This document shows, one piece after another, positions 22,600 to 25,967 of a DNA stretch of 25,967 nt (the first letter of the stretch is position 1; each line of letters begins with the position of its first letter). Below the pieces are notes generated by a model, which was given only the letters and a program-made list of their open reading frames with translations, did no database searches and had not been told where the DNA came from. A program made the position numbers and the translations under genes. The stretch is from JASFWK01 sp050049355 (GTDB taxonomy: Bacteria > Chloroflexota > Anaerolineae > B4-G1 > DUEL01), in the NCBI GenBank assembly GCA_050049355.1, contig JASFWK010000019.1:1-25967 (forward strand), given 5' to 3'.

Positions 22600-23925
22600 G
22601 TGAGGAATATCGCCGTCATCGGGGTTGGCTACGTGGGCCTTGTCACGGGGGCGTGTTTTTCCGATTTGGGCAATCGGGTGATCTGCCTGGACATCAATGA
22701 AGAGAAGATTGAGAAGCTCAACAAGGGCGTGATGCCCATCTACGAGCCTGGACTGGAGGAACTGGTGGAGCGGAACGTCCAGGCTGGCAGGCTCTCTTTC
22801 ACCACGTCCTATGCCGACGCGCTCATGGATGCAGAGTTCGCTTTCATAGCCGTCGGCACGCCAGAGGGCGTGGACGGAGAGGCCGACCTGCGCTACGTGC
22901 GTATGGCGGCCGAGTCGATCGCCGAAGTACTCAATCATCCACTGGTCATCGTCAACAAATCTACCGTACCAGTGGGAACGGGCGACTGGGTGGCCGATAT
23001 CATCCGCGCGCAGCTAGAGGCCGACGTGGAGTTCTCCGTTGTCTCCTGCCCCGAGTTTCTGCGAGAGGGCTCCGCCATTGCCGATTTCATGAACCCCAGC
23101 CGGGTCGTCCTGGGATCACTGGATCGAGAGGCGGCAGAGATGGTAGCGCAGCTTCACCTGCCCCTTCGCAGCACCATCGTGATCACCGACCTGCGCACTG
23201 CCGAGATGATCAAGTATGCTTCAAACGCCTTTCTGGCAACCCGCATCTCCTTCATCAACGAGATCGCCAACATCTGCGAGGCGCTGGGCGCGGATGTGAA
23301 GGAAGTCGCCAGCGGTATGGGCTACGATCCACGCATCGGTCCCGACTTCTTGGATGCAGGCGTGGGCTACGGCGGGTCGTGCTTCCCCAAGGACGTGAAG
23401 GCACTAGCCCATATGGCCTCGGTCCACGGGCGCCATCCCCAGCTGCTCCACGCCGTGATGGAGATCAACATTGATCAGCGACGTCAGGTGGTGTGGAAGC
23501 TGCGAGAGATGCTGGGGGATTTGAAGGACAAGACCGTGGGGCTCTTGGGACTGGCCTTCAAGCCCAATACTGACGACATGCGGGAGGCACCCTCAGCGAC
23601 CGTTGCTCGCTACCTGATATCAGAGGGAGCGCAGGTGCGCGCTTACGATCCCGTGGCGGCGGAAAACGCCAAGCGCGCGCTGCCGGAGGTAGAACTGACG
23701 CCTGATCCTTATGCGCTGGCCGAGGGGTGCGACGCTCTGGTGGTGGTGACGGAGTGGAATGAGTTCAAGCACCTGGACCTGGCGCGGGTACGGAAACTGA
23801 TGCGACACCCGATTCTGGTAGACGGACGGAACATCTACGATCCAGCAACCGCCCAGGAGTTGGGCTTCACCTACCGAGGCGTCGGGCGCGGCTACAACGG
23901 CGAGGGAATCGCGAGGGAGGAGTAG
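22600..23925 (+). CDS. ugd: UDP-glucose 6-dehydrogenase
   Basis: A 441-residue enzyme. The N-terminal Rossmann motif GVGYVG is at 8-13, followed by the acidic ribose binder D31. The middle domain has STVPVGTG and CPEFLREGSA (about 147-156), with conserved K214 and N218 in MIKYASNAF. The catalytic cysteine lies in GGSCFPKD (about 264-271), and the C-terminal UDP-binding domain has LGLAFKPNTDDMREAPS. All catalytic residues are present, so it should oxidise UDP-glucose to UDP-glucuronate with two NAD+, for surface polysaccharides or glycolipids. The GTG at 22600 has AAGGAG 6 nt upstream. The next gene starts 3 nt after its stop, so the M16 peptidase genes are probably co-transcribed. Confidence 0.95.
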   Translation: MRNIAVIGVGYVGLVTGACFSDLGNRVICLDINEEKIEKLNKGVMPIYEPGLEELVERNVQAGRLSFTTSYADALMDAEFAFIAVGTPEGVDGEADLRYVRMAAESIAEVLNHPLVIVNKSTVPVGTGDWVADIIRAQLEADVEFSVVSCPEFLREGSAIADFMNPSRVVLGSLDREAAEMVAQLHLPLRSTIVITDLRTAEMIKYASNAFLATRISFINEIANICEALGADVKEVASGMGYDPRIGPDFLDAGVGYGGSCFPKDVKALAHMASVHGRHPQLLHAVMEINIDQRRQVVWKLREMLGDLKDKTVGLLGLAFKPNTDDMREAPSATVARYLISEGAQVRAYDPVAAENAKRALPEVELTPDPYALAEGCDALVVVTEWNEFKHLDLARVRKLMRHPILVDGRNIYDPATAQELGFTYRGVGRGYNGEGIAREE

Positions 23926-23928
23926 CTG

Positions 23929-25206
23929 ATGGGCGACGTCCTGAAGACCACACTGGAGAACGGCCTGACTGTCCTTCTCAAGGACGTTCACACCGCCCCT
24001 GTGGCCAGCTTCTGGATATGGTACCGAGTCGGGAGCGGACGCGAACACCTCGGAATCACCGGCATCTCCCACTGGGTAGAGCACATGCTCTTCAAGGGCA
24101 CACCACGCTGGCCAAAAGGTGCCGCCGACAAGGCCATCTCGCGTGAAGGGGGAAAGAGGAACGGAGCCACCTGGTACGACTTCACCACCTACTACGCCAC
24201 CCTCCCCGCAAGACGGATCGAACTCCAGCTAGAAATCGAGGCCGACCGAATGACCGGAGCGCTGTTTCAGGAGCAAGAAGTGGAGGCAGAGCGCTCGGTC
24301 ATTGTAAGCGAGCGCCAAGGAGCAGAGAACTCGCCCATGTTCCTGCTCAGCGAGGAAGTGATGGGCGCCGCCTTTCGTGTGCACCCCTATGGCCACCAAA
24401 CCCTGGGCCACCTGTGTGACCTTCTGGGAATGACTCGTGATACTCTCTACGACTACTACCGCACCTACTACGTCCCCAACAACGCGGTGGCAGTGGCCGT
24501 GGGGGACTTTCAGCCAGCACAGATGCTCAACTTGATCCAAGAGTACTTCGAAGCGATCCCGCCGGGAGACGATAGGGAGCCCCATCACCCAGAGGAGCCT
24601 CCTCAGCGCGGCGAGCGTCGGGTCACGCTGGAGGACGAGGGCAGCACCGCCTATTTCGCCCTGGCTTTCCATATCCCGCCCGCTACTGCTCCCGATTTCT
24701 ACGCTTTGGTCGTATTGGATTCTGTGCTCGCCGGAGCGAGCGGCATGTCCATCCTTGGTGAGGGAGGGACCAACAAGAGCTCCCGCCTCTACCGGGCACT
24801 TGTGGACACGGAATTGGCGACGCAGGTATCCGGCAGTCTGATACCCACGGTCGATCCCTTCGTCTACACCATCACCGCCACGGTTCGGGCCGGGCACACA
24901 CCGAGCGAGGTCGAAGAGCGATTGTGGGCCGAACTAGAGCGGGCGACGAGCGAGCCTATCACTCAGGAAGAACTGGCCAAGTCGATCAAGCAAGCCAAGG
25001 CCCAGTTCGCCTATTCCAGTGAGTCGGTCACCGGGCAAGCCTTCTGGCTCGGGTGGAGCGAGATCTTCGCCGACTACACGTGGTTTGAGCGATACCTGGA
25101 CCGGCTTGCACAGGTCACCCCGGACGACGTGCAACGAGTGGCCCAGCAGTGCCTGCGGCGGACCAACAGCACGGTCGGGTGGTACGTGCCTACCCGTGAT
25201 GCGTAG
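23929..25206 (+). CDS. M16 family zinc metallopeptidase, active-type subunit
   Basis: A 425-residue protein, the normal size of an M16B subunit. The inverted zinc motif HxxEH is H48-W-V-E51-H52, and the third ligand is probably E128 in ERSVIVSE, 76 residues further on. HPYGHQTLGH (about 151-160) is the usual M16 segment. The C-terminal half (about 200-420) is the second M16 domain. No signal peptide is present, so it is probably cytoplasmic. Members degrade peptides or process proteins, generally as dimers with a second M16 subunit such as the one encoded next. The ribosome site GGAGGAG overlaps the ugd stop region, 3 nt separate the genes, and 50 nt separate it from the next. Confidence 0.93.
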   Translation: MGDVLKTTLENGLTVLLKDVHTAPVASFWIWYRVGSGREHLGITGISHWVEHMLFKGTPRWPKGAADKAISREGGKRNGATWYDFTTYYATLPARRIELQLEIEADRMTGALFQEQEVEAERSVIVSERQGAENSPMFLLSEEVMGAAFRVHPYGHQTLGHLCDLLGMTRDTLYDYYRTYYVPNNAVAVAVGDFQPAQMLNLIQEYFEAIPPGDDREPHHPEEPPQRGERRVTLEDEGSTAYFALAFHIPPATAPDFYALVVLDSVLAGASGMSILGEGGTNKSSRLYRALVDTELATQVSGSLIPTVDPFVYTITATVRAGHTPSEVEERLWAELERATSEPITQEELAKSIKQAKAQFAYSSESVTGQAFWLGWSEIFADYTWFERYLDRLAQVTPDDVQRVAQQCLRRTNSTVGWYVPTRDA

Positions 25207-25256
25207 TTCGCGCGCCGAATCCGAGCTTCACATCCCACGCTTCTTGGAGACTGACT

Positions 25257-25967
25257 ATGTCTATCCCTGGACCTGAGGACATTTCGCGCCACGAGCTGCC
25301 CAACGGCATCGTGGTGCTCGTTCGGGAGAACCGCGCCAGCCCGTCGGTGGTGGTCAGCGGGTACCTGGAGGTGGGCTCCTACGACGAGGAAGCTGAGCAG
25401 GCGGGCCTGGCCGCCTTCACCGCTTCAATGCTGACTCGAGGAACAGCTCACCGTACCTTCGACCAAGTCTACGAAGAGGTGGAATCGGTAGGAGCTACCA
25501 TCGGCGTCTCTCCCGGTATCCATCACACAAGGTTCGGGGGGAGGAGCCTGGCAGAAGATCTTCCGCTCATTCTCGGCGTGCTGGCAGATGTCGTGCGTAA
25601 TCCCAGTTTCCCCTCCCGGGAAGTGGAGAAGCTGCGCGGCGAGATCCTCACCGACTTGGAGGAACGCGCACACGACACACGCCGCATGGCTGCGCTGACC
25701 TTCCGCGAACTGTGCTATCCACCGACCCACCCGTACGGACACAGCCTTGTCGGATACGCCGAGACAACCTCTGCACTTGCACGGAATGACTTGGTGGACT
25801 TCTACCAGGGCGGCTTCGGCCCACAAGGGATGATTATTGCCGTCATCGGGGCGGTGGGGACGGATGAAGCGATGGAGCAGGTCTCGTCGGCCTTCGGCGA
25901 TTGGGACGGCCAGACCTATCACCGAGATCCTCTCCCCCCTGTATCTCGTCCAAAAGAGGTTCACCAG
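25257..25967 (+). CDS. M16 family protein without zinc ligands, 5' part (gene runs off the right edge)
   Basis: 237 codons are visible without a stop. The protein starts MSIPGPEDISRHELPNGIVV and follows the M16 N-terminal domain pattern throughout, including THPYGHSLVGY near 160. At the zinc site it reads AGLAAFTASMLTRGT: A53, A56 and S57 replace the three HxxEH ligands, so this subunit cannot hold catalytic zinc. In family M16B such catalytically dead subunits pair with an active one and supply substrate-binding residues. The gene directly upstream encodes exactly such an active partner. GGAG lies 7-8 nt before the ATG. The C-terminal domain is outside the window. Confidence 0.88.
   Translation, partial: MSIPGPEDISRHELPNGIVVLVRENRASPSVVVSGYLEVGSYDEEAEQAGLAAFTASMLTRGTAHRTFDQVYEEVESVGATIGVSPGIHHTRFGGRSLAEDLPLILGVLADVVRNPSFPSREVEKLRGEILTDLEERAHDTRRMAALTFRELCYPPTHPYGHSLVGYAETTSALARNDLVDFYQGGFGPQGMIIAVIGAVGTDEAMEQVSSAFGDWDGQTYHRDPLPPVSRPKEVHQ

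Noticed and set aside
1..25967. CRISPR arrays, insertion sequences, integrase genes, prophage genes, attachment-site repeats
   Set aside because: No regularly spaced repeats, transposase or integrase motifs, or flanking repeats were found; neither tRNA has a partial copy that I could see.

Overview
The window is G+C-rich bacterial chromosome, most likely from a Chloroflexota (Anaerolineae-like) genome. This is an inference from the gene complement: a SpoIIE phosphatase with six GAF domains, single-pass proteins with Ser/Thr/Pro linkers, GT39- and GT87-type membrane glycosyltransferases, a bacterial GH5_12-like glucosidase and paired M16 peptidases. TTG and GTG starts are frequent. I see no insertion sequence, prophage, CRISPR array or integron. 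Both window edges cut genes: an ABC-2 permease on the left and an M16-like protein on the right.

Layout. 1-900: 3' part of an ABC-2 permease, closed by a strong hairpin. 935-1696 (-): a small radical SAM enzyme. 1786-4981 (-): a tightly coupled operon of a ThDP enzyme of the acetolactate synthase family, a zinc alcohol dehydrogenase and an SCP2-like lipid-binding protein, read from a good sigma-70 promoter at 5104-5132. 5379-7298 (-): a cytoplasmic GH5_12-like beta-glucosidase. 7511-7870 (+): a SHOCT-like protein with its own promoter. 7895-12581 (-): a partner-switching module in the order anti-sigma antagonist (STAS), anti-sigma kinase, then a 1263-residue 6xGAF-SpoIIE phosphatase. 13030-13100 (-): tRNA-Gln(CTG). 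13349-16551 (-): two paralogous membrane-anchored proteins followed by a GT39-like glycosyltransferase. 16636-16718 (-): tRNA-Leu(CAA). 16864-19952 (+): GT87-like membrane protein, ECF sigma factor, two-TM anti-sigma factor and Nudix hydrolase, closely packed. 20056-20892 (+): MscS-type channel. 20983-21255 (+): rpsT with its own promoter, leader hairpin and terminator. 21519-22400 (-): a response regulator with altered receiver and GGDEF motifs. 22600-25967 (+): UDP-glucose 6-dehydrogenase followed by an active M16 peptidase and a second M16 protein that has lost its zinc ligands.

How the parts fit: two regulatory switches (the GAF/SpoIIE/STAS cascade and the ECF sigma/anti-sigma pair) sit among envelope-related genes (GT39, GT87, MscS, UDP-glucuronate synthesis, ABC exporter). 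An envelope- or stress-response theme is plausible but not proven. Nothing here is a clear-cut new system. The best candidates for undescribed biology are the paralogous membrane-anchored pair in the GT39 operon, the response regulator lacking its receiver lysine, and the ThDP enzyme/dehydrogenase/SCP2 operon beside a GH5_12-like glucosidase.
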